A stretch of 22,327 nucleotides of DNA from DATDMG01 sp036518955 (GCA_036518955.1 DATDMG010000568.1:1-22327), one strand, 5' to 3'; numbered from the stretch's first letter, positions 1-7,934 are shown. The notes: generated from the sequence alone by a model not told the origin. Translations and numbers: made by a program.

Positions 1-2
1 GG

Positions 3-1679
3 CTGCTGCTCGCCGATCCCGACCTGGCCGCCGGCGGGGCCGGCCCGCCGACGTCGCCGTGGTGGCACCTCCTCCTGCTCGCCGGCGATCCGGCGACGGC
101 CCGCTCCGGGGCACCGGCCGGGGCCGCGGTCGCGTTGGCGCACCTGTGGGGTGGCCTGCCGGGGCCGGTGCCCCCCGGGCCGCGCGGTGTGGCGGCCGCG
201 CTGGCCGCCCTGCTGACGCTGCCGCTGCTCGCCCTCGGGCTCGCCGCGTTGCTGCGTCGCCCGGTGGCGGCGACCGCGGCCGGCTGGGGGGTCGCGCTCG
301 CGGGCCTGGCGACCGCTCTGCTCGCCGAGCGGGTGCCGGTGGGCGCCACCGGGTGGGGGCTGGACGCCGGGCAGGCCGTCACCGGGCCGGTGGGGCCGGG
401 CCTGTCGCTCGTCGCGCTCGGCGCGCTGGCGGCGGCCGTGGGGCTGCTGCGCCGGGGCCGGCACACCCTGCGTCCGCCACGTCCGCCGCGGCGGTCGCGG
501 CGCGGCCGGGTCGCGGGGCTGGTCCGGGGCGTCGTCACCGTGCTGGGCGCCGTGATCGCGTTCACCGGGCCGGTCGCCGTCCTCGCGGGCTGGTCCGGGC
601 AGGGACTGCGCGGCCCGGGGCACGGCGTGGCCGAGGCCGCCCTGCCGGCGCTGGAGCCCGTGCGGCCCGACGTCCTGCCCGCGCTCGCCGCGGACGAGGC
701 CGAGGGACAGGCACAGGCGCGCACCCTGGTGGTCCGCACGGACCGCACCCAGGTGCGCTGGGCTCTTGCCGGCGCCGCCGGCCCACGGTTCGGGGACGAC
801 AGCGCGGCGCTCGCCGTGCGGCGGCTCGACGTGCCACCCCCGGCGACCGAGACGGCGCTGGTGACGCCGATCCTGGCGGCACTGCTCGGGGACGGCGGCC
901 AGGACGTCACGGGCGCCCTCGCCGGTCTCGGGGTCGGATCCGTGCTGCTCGTGCCGCCGGCTGGGCAGGACGCGGTGCTCGCCCTGGACTCCTCACCCGG
1001 ACTGGTCCGGGTGAGTCAGGCCGGGGGGTCCGTGCTGTGGCGGGTGGAGCTGCCCGCGACGGCCGGGGCGGTGACCCGTCCCGCCCGGGCCCGGGTGCTG
1101 GACGGCTCCGGCCGGGTCGTCCAGGCTCTGCCTTCCCGCGGCGCGGTGGTCGACGTCCGGATCGCGCCGGGGGGCGCCGACCGCATCGTCCGGCTCGCCG
1201 AGCGCGCGGACGGCGACTGGCGGGCCGTCCTGGACGGGCACCGGCTCTCCGCGGTCCCGGGCAGCTGGGACGTCGCCTTCGCGCTCCCGGCGGCCGGCGG
1301 CCGGCTCCGGGTGTGGCGGCAGGAGACGTTCCCGGCGGCCGCGCGGACGGCGCAGTCCGCCGTCCTCGCGGTCGCGGTTCTGGGACTGCTGCCGCTGCCG
1401 CGGCTGCGCCGTCGGGTCGCGGTCCCGACGCCCCCGGCGCGGAGCCAGCCGGTTCCCCGCGCCGTCGGTGCGCCGTCCCCGGCGGACCTGCCGCCGATGC
1501 CCCGCATCTTCGACGAGGACCACCCGGCGGACGGCGAGGTGCCGCCGCTGTTCTCCGACGACCCGGTCACGCCGTCCCGGGATGACGCGGCGACCACCGA
1601 CGAGCCGGCGGAGCCGCCCGTCGGTGACGCGGTCGCCGAGCGCGCCGGTGCGGCCACGGCCCCGGGGGAGGGCCGGTGA
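3..1679 (+). CDS. Membrane glycosyltransferase, C-terminal part (5' partial)
   Basis: The reading frame is open from the window edge, so the start and the catalytic glycosyltransferase domain lie outside. About 558 residues are visible. They show four hydrophobic segments in the first 200 residues (about 62-84, 90-107, 131-150 and 174-197), a long region without hydrophobic segments of about 250 residues that is probably extracytoplasmic, one more hydrophobic segment near 450-468 followed by an Arg-rich stretch, and an acidic, Pro-rich cytoplasmic tail. In actinobacteria, a large family 2 glycosyltransferase with this kind of membrane-rich C-terminal half sits directly before DUF5719 and is thought to act in envelope polysaccharide synthesis. 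The stop overlaps the next start as GTGA, so the two are translationally coupled. The identification rests on synteny and topology; no glycosyltransferase motif is visible here. It could instead be another multi-pass membrane protein. Confidence 0.7.
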   Translation: MLLADPDLAAGGAGPPTSPWWHLLLLAGDPATARSGAPAGAAVALAHLWGGLPGPVPPGPRGVAAALAALLTLPLLALGLAALLRRPVAATAAGWGVALAGLATALLAERVPVGATGWGLDAGQAVTGPVGPGLSLVALGALAAAVGLLRRGRHTLRPPRPPRRSRRGRVAGLVRGVVTVLGAVIAFTGPVAVLAGWSGQGLRGPGHGVAEAALPALEPVRPDVLPALAADEAEGQAQARTLVVRTDRTQVRWALAGAAGPRFGDDSAALAVRRLDVPPPATETALVTPILAALLGDGGQDVTGALAGLGVGSVLLVPPAGQDAVLALDSSPGLVRVSQAGGSVLWRVELPATAGAVTRPARARVLDGSGRVVQALPSRGAVVDVRIAPGGADRIVRLAERADGDWRAVLDGHRLSAVPGSWDVAFALPAAGGRLRVWRQETFPAAARTAQSAVLAVAVLGLLPLPRLRRRVAVPTPPARSQPVPRAVGAPSPADLPPMPRIFDEDHPADGEVPPLFSDDPVTPSRDDAATTDEPAEPPVGDAVAERAGAATAPGEGR

Positions 1680-3244
1680 CGGGCCGGGTCGTGCTGCTGA
1701 CCGCGGTGGTGGCGGTCGCCGGCGGGGGAACGTTCGCCGCCGTCCGGTATCCGGCGCCGGCTCCGCCCGCGACGGCCGCCCACCGGATCACCCTGCCGAC
1801 CACGGGGGTGGCGGCCGTCCCGACCTGCCCAGGGCCGGAGACCCTGGTCGCTCCCCCGGGCGGGCAGGTCGTTCCGCCCGGCGGCCCGGTGGCTGTGGCC
1901 GGCCTCAGCCAGGGCGGCCCCGCGTTGCTCGCGGACCGGCCAGTGGTCCTCGGCCCCACCGGCGTCGGCGTCCTCAACCTCCCCCGGACGGCGGCCGGTA
2001 CCATCGCGCTCCGGGCCGCCGACCCGCCGGCAGCGGCGCCGACCGGCCCGTCGGGGGGCGAGGTGCCGGGCCTGTCCCTGGTCCAGCTCGGCCTGAACCG
2101 CTCCGGGGACCTGCGCGGGCTCACCGCCCTCGTCTGCTCCACGCCCTCGACCCGGGTGTGGCTCGTCGGCGGTGGCACCCAGCCGGGCCGCCGCGGCCGG
2201 CTGCTGATCGCCAACCCCGCCGCGACCCCGGCCACGGTCGACGTCACCGTGCACGGTCCGCAGGGCGTCGTCTCCGCGCCGGGGGGCAGCGGGGTCGTCG
2301 TCCCGGCGAAGGGGCAGGTCGCCCTCCTGATCGACGCGCTGGTGCCGGCTCTGGACGCGATCGCCGTCGAGGTGCGGGCCCGCACCGGTCGGGTGGTCGC
2401 GGTGCTGCACGATGCCTGGGTGCGCGGGGTGATCCCCGGTGGGGTGGACGACGTCACCGCGGCCGCGTCTGCCGGCCGCACCCAGTACGTCCCCGGGGTG
2501 ACCGTCGCGGCCGGGGCTCCCCTTCCGGGCCGACCGGGCGACCCGGGCGCGGTCGCCGTCCGGGTGGTGAACCCCGGAACGGGTGCGGCGGTCGCCCGGG
2601 TGCGGCTCATCGGCCCGGCGGGCTCGTTGGCGCTCGACCACGCGGTGGTCACGATCGGGCCGGGGGCGGTGGCCGACGTCCCGGTCACCGGGGTCCCGAG
2701 CGGGGCGTACGTGGCAGTGGTGGAGTCGGACACGCCCGTGCTCGCCGGTGCGGTCGTCGGGCGGCGGGCTGTCGGATCGGGTGCGGAGGCGGCTGCGGGG
2801 GCAGGCGCGGGGGCCGTGCTTCCGGCCGAGTTCGGGTGGGCGCCGTCGGTGGAGCCGCTCACGACGCCGGCCGTGGTGGCGCTGCCCAGCCTGCAGCAGG
2901 ACGGCCGGCGCGTGGTCGTCGGCGCAACCCTCACCGTCGCGGCGCCCGGTTCCGAGGCGGACATCGGCGTCGACGAACTCGACGAGCGCGGTGGGGTGCT
3001 GCGGACGACCACGCTCGCCGTTCCGGCCGGTGCGTCCGCGGTCCGTCCGCTGCTGTGGGCGGCGGTCGGGCTCCGGGTGCGGCCCCTGGGAGGCCCCGGG
3101 GAGCCCGTGGTCGCCGCGCTCCTGCTGCAGGCGGCGGACCCGGTCGGCCCGCTGATCTCAGTGCTCCCGGTGCGGCCCGGTGCGACCGGCGCCGGGGCCC
3201 GGCCGGAGATCCTGGCCGACCCCCGGGTCGGCCTGCGCCGGTGA
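1676..3244 (+). CDS. DUF5719 family membrane-anchored protein
   Basis: This 522-residue protein starts at a GTG that overlaps the upstream stop by four bases. An N-terminal hydrophobic segment (about residues 4-22) looks like an uncleaved signal anchor and is followed by an Ala/Pro linker, which places the rest outside the membrane. The body is rich in Val, Gly, Ala and short beta-like stretches. It contains recurring patterns such as LLIANPAATPATVDVTVHGP and VRVVNPGTGAAVARVRLIGP, which look like repeated Ig-like or beta-sandwich modules. No catalytic motif is visible. The family sits next to a large glycosyltransferase in many actinobacteria, so an accessory role in envelope glycan export or assembly is plausible, but its biochemical function is not established. 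Synteny with the zincin-like and DUF3499 genes supports the assignment. Confidence 0.75.
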   Translation: MTGRVVLLTAVVAVAGGGTFAAVRYPAPAPPATAAHRITLPTTGVAAVPTCPGPETLVAPPGGQVVPPGGPVAVAGLSQGGPALLADRPVVLGPTGVGVLNLPRTAAGTIALRAADPPAAAPTGPSGGEVPGLSLVQLGLNRSGDLRGLTALVCSTPSTRVWLVGGGTQPGRRGRLLIANPAATPATVDVTVHGPQGVVSAPGGSGVVVPAKGQVALLIDALVPALDAIAVEVRARTGRVVAVLHDAWVRGVIPGGVDDVTAAASAGRTQYVPGVTVAAGAPLPGRPGDPGAVAVRVVNPGTGAAVARVRLIGPAGSLALDHAVVTIGPGAVADVPVTGVPSGAYVAVVESDTPVLAGAVVGRRAVGSGAEAAAGAGAGAVLPAEFGWAPSVEPLTTPAVVALPSLQQDGRRVVVGATLTVAAPGSEADIGVDELDERGGVLRTTTLAVPAGASAVRPLLWAAVGLRVRPLGGPGEPVVAALLLQAADPVGPLISVLPVRPGATGAGARPEILADPRVGLRR

Positions 3245-3274
3245 GGTGACGCCGGCTCCGGTCCCGGTCCGCCC

Positions 3275-3322
3275 GCGCGGTGGTGAGCCGGCGCGGTGGT
3301 GAGCCGGCGCGGTGGTGGCCCG
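3275..3322. repeat. Three tandem copies of a 16-bp unit
   Basis: The unit GCGCGGTGGTGAGCCG occurs at 3275-3290 and 3291-3306 exactly and at 3307-3322 with changes near its end. It fills most of the 86-bp gap between the convergent DUF5719 and zincin-like genes. Each of the first two units carries a TGA. It may act as spacer or terminator DNA; no clear hairpin followed by a T-run is present. Confidence 0.8.
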
Positions 3323-3330
3323 GGCGGTGG

Positions 3331-3819
3331 TCAGGCCCCGTGGCCGTACTGCGGGTCCACCTGCTCCGGCGTCAGCCCCAGCAGGTGGGCGACCTGCTCG
3401 ACGACGACGTCATGGACCAGGGCGGGGACGTCGCGGGGTTCGGTCGCCCGCGTCTCGACCGGCCGCCGATAGACGACGATTCGCGGCGGCAGGGTTCCCT
3501 GCGCCGGGAAGAACCGGCCGAGCGGCACGTCGCCGTGCTCCCACGGGGCAGGGTCGCTGGGTGGGACGTCCTCGACCGCCACCTCCACGCCGTCCAGCTC
3601 CTTGCCCCAGCGCGACTCGAGCCGCTCGACGGCGTCCAACACCTGATCGTCGAAGCGCCGCGCGCGGGTGCGCCAGGCCGGCACGTCCCGAGGGATCAGC
3701 GGCCCGCGCAGGCCGCGACCGTGGCGGTCCCGCCGGCGGCCACCGGGCGCGGGCCAGGCACGCGGCAACGACAGTGCCGGTGCCGGCGCCGGTGCCGGCG
3801 GGGGTGGGCGGCGGGGCAT
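3331..3819 (-). CDS. Zincin-like (metallopeptidase family) protein lacking HExxH
   Basis: This 162-residue protein is of the family annotated as 'metallopeptidase family protein' (Zincin_1 type; M. tuberculosis Rv3259 as I recall it). After a Pro-rich N-terminus it has the family signature RGPLIPRDVPAWRTRARRFD (about residues 37-56), an ERLESRWGKEL segment, and a beta stretch RIVVYRRPVE. In the C-terminal helix, where active members carry HExxHHxxG, this protein reads EQVAHLLG, so the first zinc-binding His and the catalytic Glu are missing. From memory, the mycobacterial protein has a similarly altered motif, so this is a lineage trait and not a local mutation. The ATG at 3819 is chosen because a -10-like TATCCT lies six bases upstream, suggesting a leaderless mRNA. 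The gene diverges from DUF3499. Activity as a protease is doubtful. Confidence 0.8.
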   Translation of the reverse strand: MPRRPPPPAPAPAPALSLPRAWPAPGGRRRDRHGRGLRGPLIPRDVPAWRTRARRFDDQVLDAVERLESRWGKELDGVEVAVEDVPPSDPAPWEHGDVPLGRFFPAQGTLPPRIVVYRRPVETRATEPRDVPALVHDVVVEQVAHLLGLTPEQVDPQYGHGA

Positions 3820-3825
3820 GTCCCC

Positions 3826-3831
3826 AGGATA
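3826..3831 (-). promoter_or_regulatory. -10-like TATCCT, leaderless start of zincin-like gene
   Basis: On the minus strand TATCCT is followed by six bases (GGGGAC) and then the ATG at 3819, so transcription would begin on or beside the start codon. There is no purine-rich ribosome-binding site at normal spacing apart from this GGGG. No -35 element is recognisable. Confidence 0.5.
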
Positions 3832-3882
3832 GTGGGGACGGCGAGATCGGCGTGCCGGGTGCGAACCGGGGCACGGGGGCGG

Positions 3883-3888
3883 TACTGT
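3883..3888 (+). promoter_or_regulatory. -10-like TACTGT, leaderless start of DUF3499 gene
   Basis: TACTGT is followed by exactly six bases (CCGCCC) and then the GTG at 3895. The six bases contain no Shine-Dalgarno sequence, which fits leaderless translation. Together with the TATCCT on the other strand it forms a compact divergent promoter of 75 bp. Confidence 0.5.
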
Positions 3889-3894
3889 CCGCCC

Positions 3895-4269
3895 GTGGGT
3901 GCTGTCCGGAGGTGTTCGCGCACGGCCTGTGGCCGGCCCGCCGTCGCGACCCTGACGTACGTCTACTCGGACTCGACGGCCGTCCTGGGGCCCCTGGCCA
4001 CCTACGCCGAGCCTCACTGTTACGACCTGTGCGCCCAGCACGCGGAGCGGCTGACCGCGCCGCGAGGCTGGGAGGTTGTCCGGCTCAGCCCCGACGCCGA
4101 GCCGCCCGGACCGTCCCACGACGACCTGCTGGCGCTGGCCGACGCCGTCCGCGAGGCTGCCCGGCCCCGGCCCGAGATCGACGAGGTGGAGGCGGCCCGG
4201 CGCGAGGGCACTGCCGTCGAGGTCGGCCGGCGCGGGCATCTGCGCGTCCTGCGGGACCCCACGCCGTAG
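3895..4269 (+). CDS. DUF3499 family small zinc-binding-type protein
   Basis: This 124-residue protein matches the actinobacterial DUF3499 family: an N-terminal VRRCSRTACGRPAVATLTY, then GPLATYAEPHCYDLCAQHAE and LTAPRGWEVVRL. Two Cys pairs are visible: CX4C near residues 7-12, and a CxxH (CAQH) about 50 residues later. This is consistent with a small treble-clef or zinc-ribbon fold. The C-terminal half is charged and helical (ADAVREAARPRPEIDEVEAA). The function is unknown; it is conserved next to manB across the phylum. The GTG at 3895 is chosen because the family begins just before the first Cys and a -10-like hexamer sits six bases upstream. Confidence 0.85.
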   Translation: MGAVRRCSRTACGRPAVATLTYVYSDSTAVLGPLATYAEPHCYDLCAQHAERLTAPRGWEVVRLSPDAEPPGPSHDDLLALADAVREAARPRPEIDEVEAARREGTAVEVGRRGHLRVLRDPTP

Positions 4270-4445
4270 CGCCCCGGGCCGGCGTGGCGCCGGCCCCGGC
4301 GACGCGGGACCGGAGGTGCCCGGAAACGCCCGAACACTCCGGGTACTCAACCTCCGGGCCGCCGGGTGCCGAAGCAGTTCGGGTCACGGCGGTTCGCTCA
4401 CCTCCCGAACTCGCCGCCCCCGTCGACGTGAAGGGATCCCGCCCG

Positions 4446-4751
4446 ATGCCCGCCCAGCCCCGAATCCCCGTCCAGCGCATGACGCCCGAGCTCAGCAGGC
4501 GTCCGCGCCGTGGCCGGGGCCGCGGCCAGGTGCCGGCGGGGCCGCTGGGCTCGCTGACCCAACGTGACCACCGGGTGGTGGCGGCGTGCCGCGGCTGCGG
4601 AAGCGCCCAGGTCACCCGGCTGACGATGAGCCTCACCGACGGCACGCCCGTCGACTTCACCTCGTGCCACCGCTGCGAGCACCGCACCTGGGAGCACGCC
4701 GGCGCCGAGCTGACCGTGGACGGCGTGCTGGACCGCACCCGCCGGAACTGA
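4446..4751 (+). CDS. Small zinc-ribbon protein, function unknown
   Basis: This 101-residue protein has a basic, disordered N-terminus rich in Arg, Pro and Gly (about residues 1-40). A four-Cys zinc ribbon follows: CRGCG, a 17-residue beta hairpin, then CHRCEHRTWEH. It resembles transcription-factor or ribosomal-type zinc ribbons, but I do not recognise a named family. The start ATG has a Shine-Dalgarno-like AAGGGA at 4431-4436, nine bases upstream; an in-frame GTG at 4428 is a weaker alternative. The gene lies between DUF3499 and the convergent manB, a place where actinobacteria often carry a short conserved hypothetical gene. The 176 bp before it contain no gene that I can support. Confidence 0.7.
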   Translation: MPAQPRIPVQRMTPELSRRPRRGRGRGQVPAGPLGSLTQRDHRVVAACRGCGSAQVTRLTMSLTDGTPVDFTSCHRCEHRTWEHAGAELTVDGVLDRTRRN

Positions 4752-4803
4752 CCCCCACCCCAGCCCGTCGTCATGCAGCCCTTCCGGACGCCGGCCCCGG
4801 CTG

Positions 4804-6273
4804 CTATCGGCGGGCGCGGACCAGGGTCAGGACCTCGTCGCGGAGCGCCACCATGGTCGGCTCGTCGTGCGCCTCGGCGTTGAGACGGAGCAGCGGCTCG
4901 GTGTTGCTGGGCCGCACGTTGAACCACCACATCCCGCGAGAGCCGGCTGAGCCGGGAGTGCCGGGGTGGGTGACGCTGAGCCCGTCCAACCGGTCCACAC
5001 TGACGCCGGGACGGTCGGCGAACGCGGCCTCCACCCGGGCGGTCGCGGCCGCGACGTCCTCGACCTTCGAGTTGATCTCGCCGGACGAGACGTACCGCTG
5101 GTACCCCCCGGCGAGTTGCGACAGCGGGGCGGGCTGCTCGCCCAGGGCGGCCAGCACGTGCAGGGCCGCGAGCATTCCGGTGTCGGCGAACCAGAAGTCG
5201 CGGAAGTAGTAGTGCGCCGAGTGCTCGCCGCCGAACACCGCGCCGTACTCGGCCATGGTCGCCTTGATGAACGAGTGCCCGACGCGGGTCCGCACCGGGG
5301 TTCCGCCGGCCTCGGTCACCACCTCGGCAACGGCCCGCGAGCTGATCAAGTTGTGGATCACGGTGGCGGGCCGTCCGGCGGCCGTCTCCTTGGCGATCTC
5401 CCGGTCGGCGACGAGCGCGGTCACCGCGCTGGGCGAGACCGGCTCGCCGCGCTCGTCCACCACGAAGCAGCGGTCCGCGTCGCCGTCGAAGGCGAGGCCG
5501 ATGTCCGCCCCTTCGGTGACGACGCGAACCTGCAGGTCGCGCAGATTCTCCGGCTCCAGCGGGTTGGCCTCGTGGTTCGGGAACGTGCCGTCGAGCTCGA
5601 AGTACAGCGGGACGACGTCCACCGGCAGCGCGGGCAGCCCGGCGGCTTCGCCCAGCACGGCCGGAGTCGTCAGGCCCGCCATGCCGTTGCCGGCGTCCAC
5701 GACGACCGTGAGCGGCCGGCTGCGGGTCAGGTCGACCAGGCCGCGCAGGTGCTCGGCGTATCCGCGCAGCAGGTCACGCTCCGTGATCGTGCCCACTCGG
5801 CCGGCCGAGGCCGGGCCGCCGGTCGCGCCGTCCGCCGTGGCGCCGTCCAGGAGCTGCTGGGCCCGGTCGCGAATCCGGGCCAGGCCGGAGTCCTGGCCGA
5901 TCGGGCGGGCACCGGCCCGGCAGAGCTTGATTCCGTTGTACGCGGCCGGGTTGTGGCTGGCCGTGAACATGGCGCCGGGGGCGGCCAGCGAGCCGGACGC
6001 GTAGTAGAGCCCGTCCGTGCTGCACAACCCGATCAGGACGACGTCCAGCCCGCGCGAGGCGGCTCCCGCGGCGAAGGCGCCGGACAGCTCCGGGGACGAC
6101 GGGCGCATGTCGTGCCCGATCACCAACCGGGTGACCCCCGTGCCGGCGCTGACCTCCTCCGCGAAGGCGGCGCCGAGCGCCCGGGCCACCGCGGCGTCGA
6201 GCTGGTCACCGACGAGCCCGCGCACGTCGTAGGCCTTGACGATGTCCGTCAGCGACCGGGTCTGCGTGTTCAC
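4804..6273 (-). CDS. manB: Phosphomannomutase/phosphoglucomutase ManB
   Basis: ManB interconverts mannose-6-phosphate and mannose-1-phosphate (and usually the glucose phosphates), feeding GDP-mannose for glycolipids and cell-wall mannans. All four alpha-D-phosphohexomutase domains are present in 489 residues, the usual length. The phosphoserine loop TASHNPAAYNGIK has the catalytic Ser at 106. The Mg-binding loop DGDADRC has Asp263, Asp265 and Asp267. The sugar-binding loop GGEHSAHYYF carries Glu350 and Ser352, and the phosphate-binding loop RPSNTEPLLR is at about 454-464. The GTG at 6273 begins NTQTRSLTDIVKAYDVRG, the normal N-terminus, and TAGGGT lies six bases upstream, suggesting a leaderless message. 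The gene is transcribed opposite to its neighbours. Confidence 0.95.
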   Translation of the reverse strand: MNTQTRSLTDIVKAYDVRGLVGDQLDAAVARALGAAFAEEVSAGTGVTRLVIGHDMRPSSPELSGAFAAGAASRGLDVVLIGLCSTDGLYYASGSLAAPGAMFTASHNPAAYNGIKLCRAGARPIGQDSGLARIRDRAQQLLDGATADGATGGPASAGRVGTITERDLLRGYAEHLRGLVDLTRSRPLTVVVDAGNGMAGLTTPAVLGEAAGLPALPVDVVPLYFELDGTFPNHEANPLEPENLRDLQVRVVTEGADIGLAFDGDADRCFVVDERGEPVSPSAVTALVADREIAKETAAGRPATVIHNLISSRAVAEVVTEAGGTPVRTRVGHSFIKATMAEYGAVFGGEHSAHYYFRDFWFADTGMLAALHVLAALGEQPAPLSQLAGGYQRYVSSGEINSKVEDVAAATARVEAAFADRPGVSVDRLDGLSVTHPGTPGSAGSRGMWWFNVRPSNTEPLLRLNAEAHDEPTMVALRDEVLTLVRARR

Positions 6274-6279
6274 GGGACG

Positions 6280-6285
6280 ACCCTA
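6280..6285 (-). promoter_or_regulatory. -10-like TAGGGT upstream of manB
   Basis: On the minus strand TAGGGT is followed by six bases (CGTCCC) and the GTG of manB. This is the spacing expected if transcription starts at the G of GTG. No -35 match is recognisable. Confidence 0.5.
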
Positions 6286-6365
6286 GCCGGTGATCGGCAC
6301 GGGCTCAGGGCGGATCAGCCGCGAGGTCACTGCCGTGGTAGCGGTGGATGCGTCAGGATGGTGCC

Positions 6366-6548
6366 GTGACGGCGATCGAACCCTGGCTCCGCGAGATCCT
6401 CCGCTGCCCGGCCTGCGGGAGCACCCTGCGCGACGCGACCGGTCCCGAGGACGGTCCGGAGCTCCAGTGCGCAGGGTGCAACCTGGCTTTCCGCGTCGAC
6501 GACGGCATTCCGGTGCTGCTCGTCGACGAGGCGCGCACCCGCGGGTAG
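6366..6548 (+). CDS. Trm112-like zinc-ribbon protein
   Basis: This 60-residue protein has the Trm112 pattern: LREILRCPACGSTLR near the N-terminus, then LQCAGCNLAFRVDDGIPVLLVDEA. The two CxxC pairs form a zinc ribbon, and the DGIPVLL strand is the family hallmark. Trm112 proteins activate or stabilise partner methyltransferases in eukaryotes and archaea; the bacterial partner is usually unknown. The GTG at 6366 gives the standard VTAIEPWLREIL start and has AGGA eight bases upstream. An in-frame ATG at 6348 would add six residues and is less likely. The gene diverges from manB and precedes the SIS gene by 60 bp, probably in one operon. Confidence 0.85.
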   Translation: MTAIEPWLREILRCPACGSTLRDATGPEDGPELQCAGCNLAFRVDDGIPVLLVDEARTRG

Positions 6549-6608
6549 CGGAGGCCGGGCCAGTTCACCGCACCCATCCCCCGAACGGGTACCACGACAG
6601 GACACACG

Positions 6609-7772
6609 ATGGACCTCGATGAGCAGCTCCTGGACGACGCCGACGCCCTGGCCGCGGCCGACCCCTCCGGCAGCCTCCGCGCCCTGGCCAGCGCGGGAGC
6701 CCAGGTGCGGACGGCGTCGTCGGCGGCGTCCGAGGCCGGCATCCACCGCCTCTCCGGCGACGGGCGCCCGCGAGCGGTGATCGTGGCGAGCCTCGGTGGC
6801 AGCGCTGTCGTCGGTGACGTCCTGACCATGCTCGCCGGCTCCGGGTCCCCGGTGCCGATGTCGGTGCGTCGTGGGCTGCCCCTGCCGGGCTGGGTGGGGT
6901 CGCTCGACCTCGTCGTCGCCGTCTCGATGTCCGGCCGCGCGCCCGGCCCGCTCGGCCTCGCCGCCGAGGCGGCGAGGCGCGGCTCGCGACTGCTGACCGT
7001 GGGCGCGGCGGGGTCCCCGTTGGCCGAGGTGGCGCTGCGGACCGGCGGCGTCCACGTCCCGGTGCCGCCGGCGGCGACCGCCGCGGCGCGCGCCTCCCGG
7101 ATGGCGATGTGGGCCCTGCTCACGCCCGTCCTGGCCGCCGCCGACACGTTGGGGCTGGTGAACGCCTCGCCGTCCGTGCTGCACGCCGTCGCCGACCGGC
7201 TCGACCAGCACGCGACCGAGTTCCGGCCGTCGTCAGAGGCCTTCGTGAACCCGGCGAAGGCGCTCGCCCTGGAGATCGCCGGTTCGGTCCCGGTGGTCCT
7301 CGGTGACGGCGACGTCACCGGCGTCGCGGCCAGCCGCGCCGTCTCCATGCTGGCCCGGACGGCGCGGGTGCCGGCCATGCGCGGCGCCCTGCCGGACGAC
7401 GCCGGCGACGTGGTCGCGACGTTCGGTGGCCCGTTCGCGACCCGCCCCTCGGACGTGTTCGCCGATCCCTTCCTGGACGAGCCGGTGGGGACGCGGCTGC
7501 GGCTGGTCTTCCTGCGCGACGCGGTGCCCACCGTGGACCGCCCGGACGGCGCCTGGTTGGAGACCTCGCGCACCGCGGACGCCGTCCGGCTCACGGCGGA
7601 GGAGGCCGGCGTCCGGATCAGCGAGGTGACCGCGGAGCCCGGCCATCCGCTCGAGCGGTTCGCGGACCTGGTGTCGCTGACCGACTTCGCGGCGGTGTAC
7701 CTGGCGCTGGCCGCGGGCCTCGACCCGCTGACCTCTCCGCACGTGGCGGACCTGCGGGATCGCACCCGCTGA
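6609..7772 (+). CDS. SIS-domain sugar-phosphate isomerase-like protein
   Basis: This 387-residue protein corresponds to the actinobacterial SIS protein next to manB (M. tuberculosis Rv3256c as I recall; also called TobH-like or bifunctional phosphoglucose/phosphomannose isomerase-like). The N-terminal SIS lobe shows ASLGGSAVVGDVL (about residues 59-71) and VVAVSMSGRAPGPLGLAAEA, where typical members read SGNTEE. The Thr and Glu of that signature are absent, so catalytic competence is uncertain. The second half resembles the C-terminal domain of archaeal-type PGI/PMI, with FVNPAKALALEIAGSVPVVL. The ATG follows an AGGA sequence at about nine bases. A role in mannose metabolism is inferred from the manB neighbourhood. 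No separate manA lies in the window. Confidence 0.8.
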   Translation: MDLDEQLLDDADALAAADPSGSLRALASAGAQVRTASSAASEAGIHRLSGDGRPRAVIVASLGGSAVVGDVLTMLAGSGSPVPMSVRRGLPLPGWVGSLDLVVAVSMSGRAPGPLGLAAEAARRGSRLLTVGAAGSPLAEVALRTGGVHVPVPPAATAAARASRMAMWALLTPVLAAADTLGLVNASPSVLHAVADRLDQHATEFRPSSEAFVNPAKALALEIAGSVPVVLGDGDVTGVAASRAVSMLARTARVPAMRGALPDDAGDVVATFGGPFATRPSDVFADPFLDEPVGTRLRLVFLRDAVPTVDRPDGAWLETSRTADAVRLTAEEAGVRISEVTAEPGHPLERFADLVSLTDFAAVYLALAAGLDPLTSPHVADLRDRTR

Positions 7773-7780
7773 CTGACCCG

Positions 7781-7870
7781 CACCGAACCGAGGACCACCG
7801 AACCGAGGAGCACCGAACCGAGGAGCACCGAACCGAGGACCACCGAACCGAGGACCAGCGAACCGAGAAC
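7781..7870. repeat. Six tandem copies of a 15-bp unit upstream of the metal transporter
   Basis: The consensus unit is CACCGAACCGAGGAC. Copies begin at 7781, 7796, 7811, 7826, 7841 and 7856. Copies two and three end in GAG, and the sixth has three changes. The array fills much of the 162-bp gap between the SIS gene and the transporter gene. The unit length is a multiple of three, and the frame shared by both genes stays open through it, reading TEPRT or TEPRS. No start codon occurs in that frame before 7935. Confidence 0.95.
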
Positions 7871-7934
7871 CAGCCGAAGGCTCGTAGCAGAGGGGGCGCG
7901 CGAGCCCACGGCTCCCCGACCGACGGGAGGCTCC

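Noticed and set aside
7781..7870. CRISPR array
   Set aside because: The units are directly adjacent with no unique spacers, and no cas gene is present.
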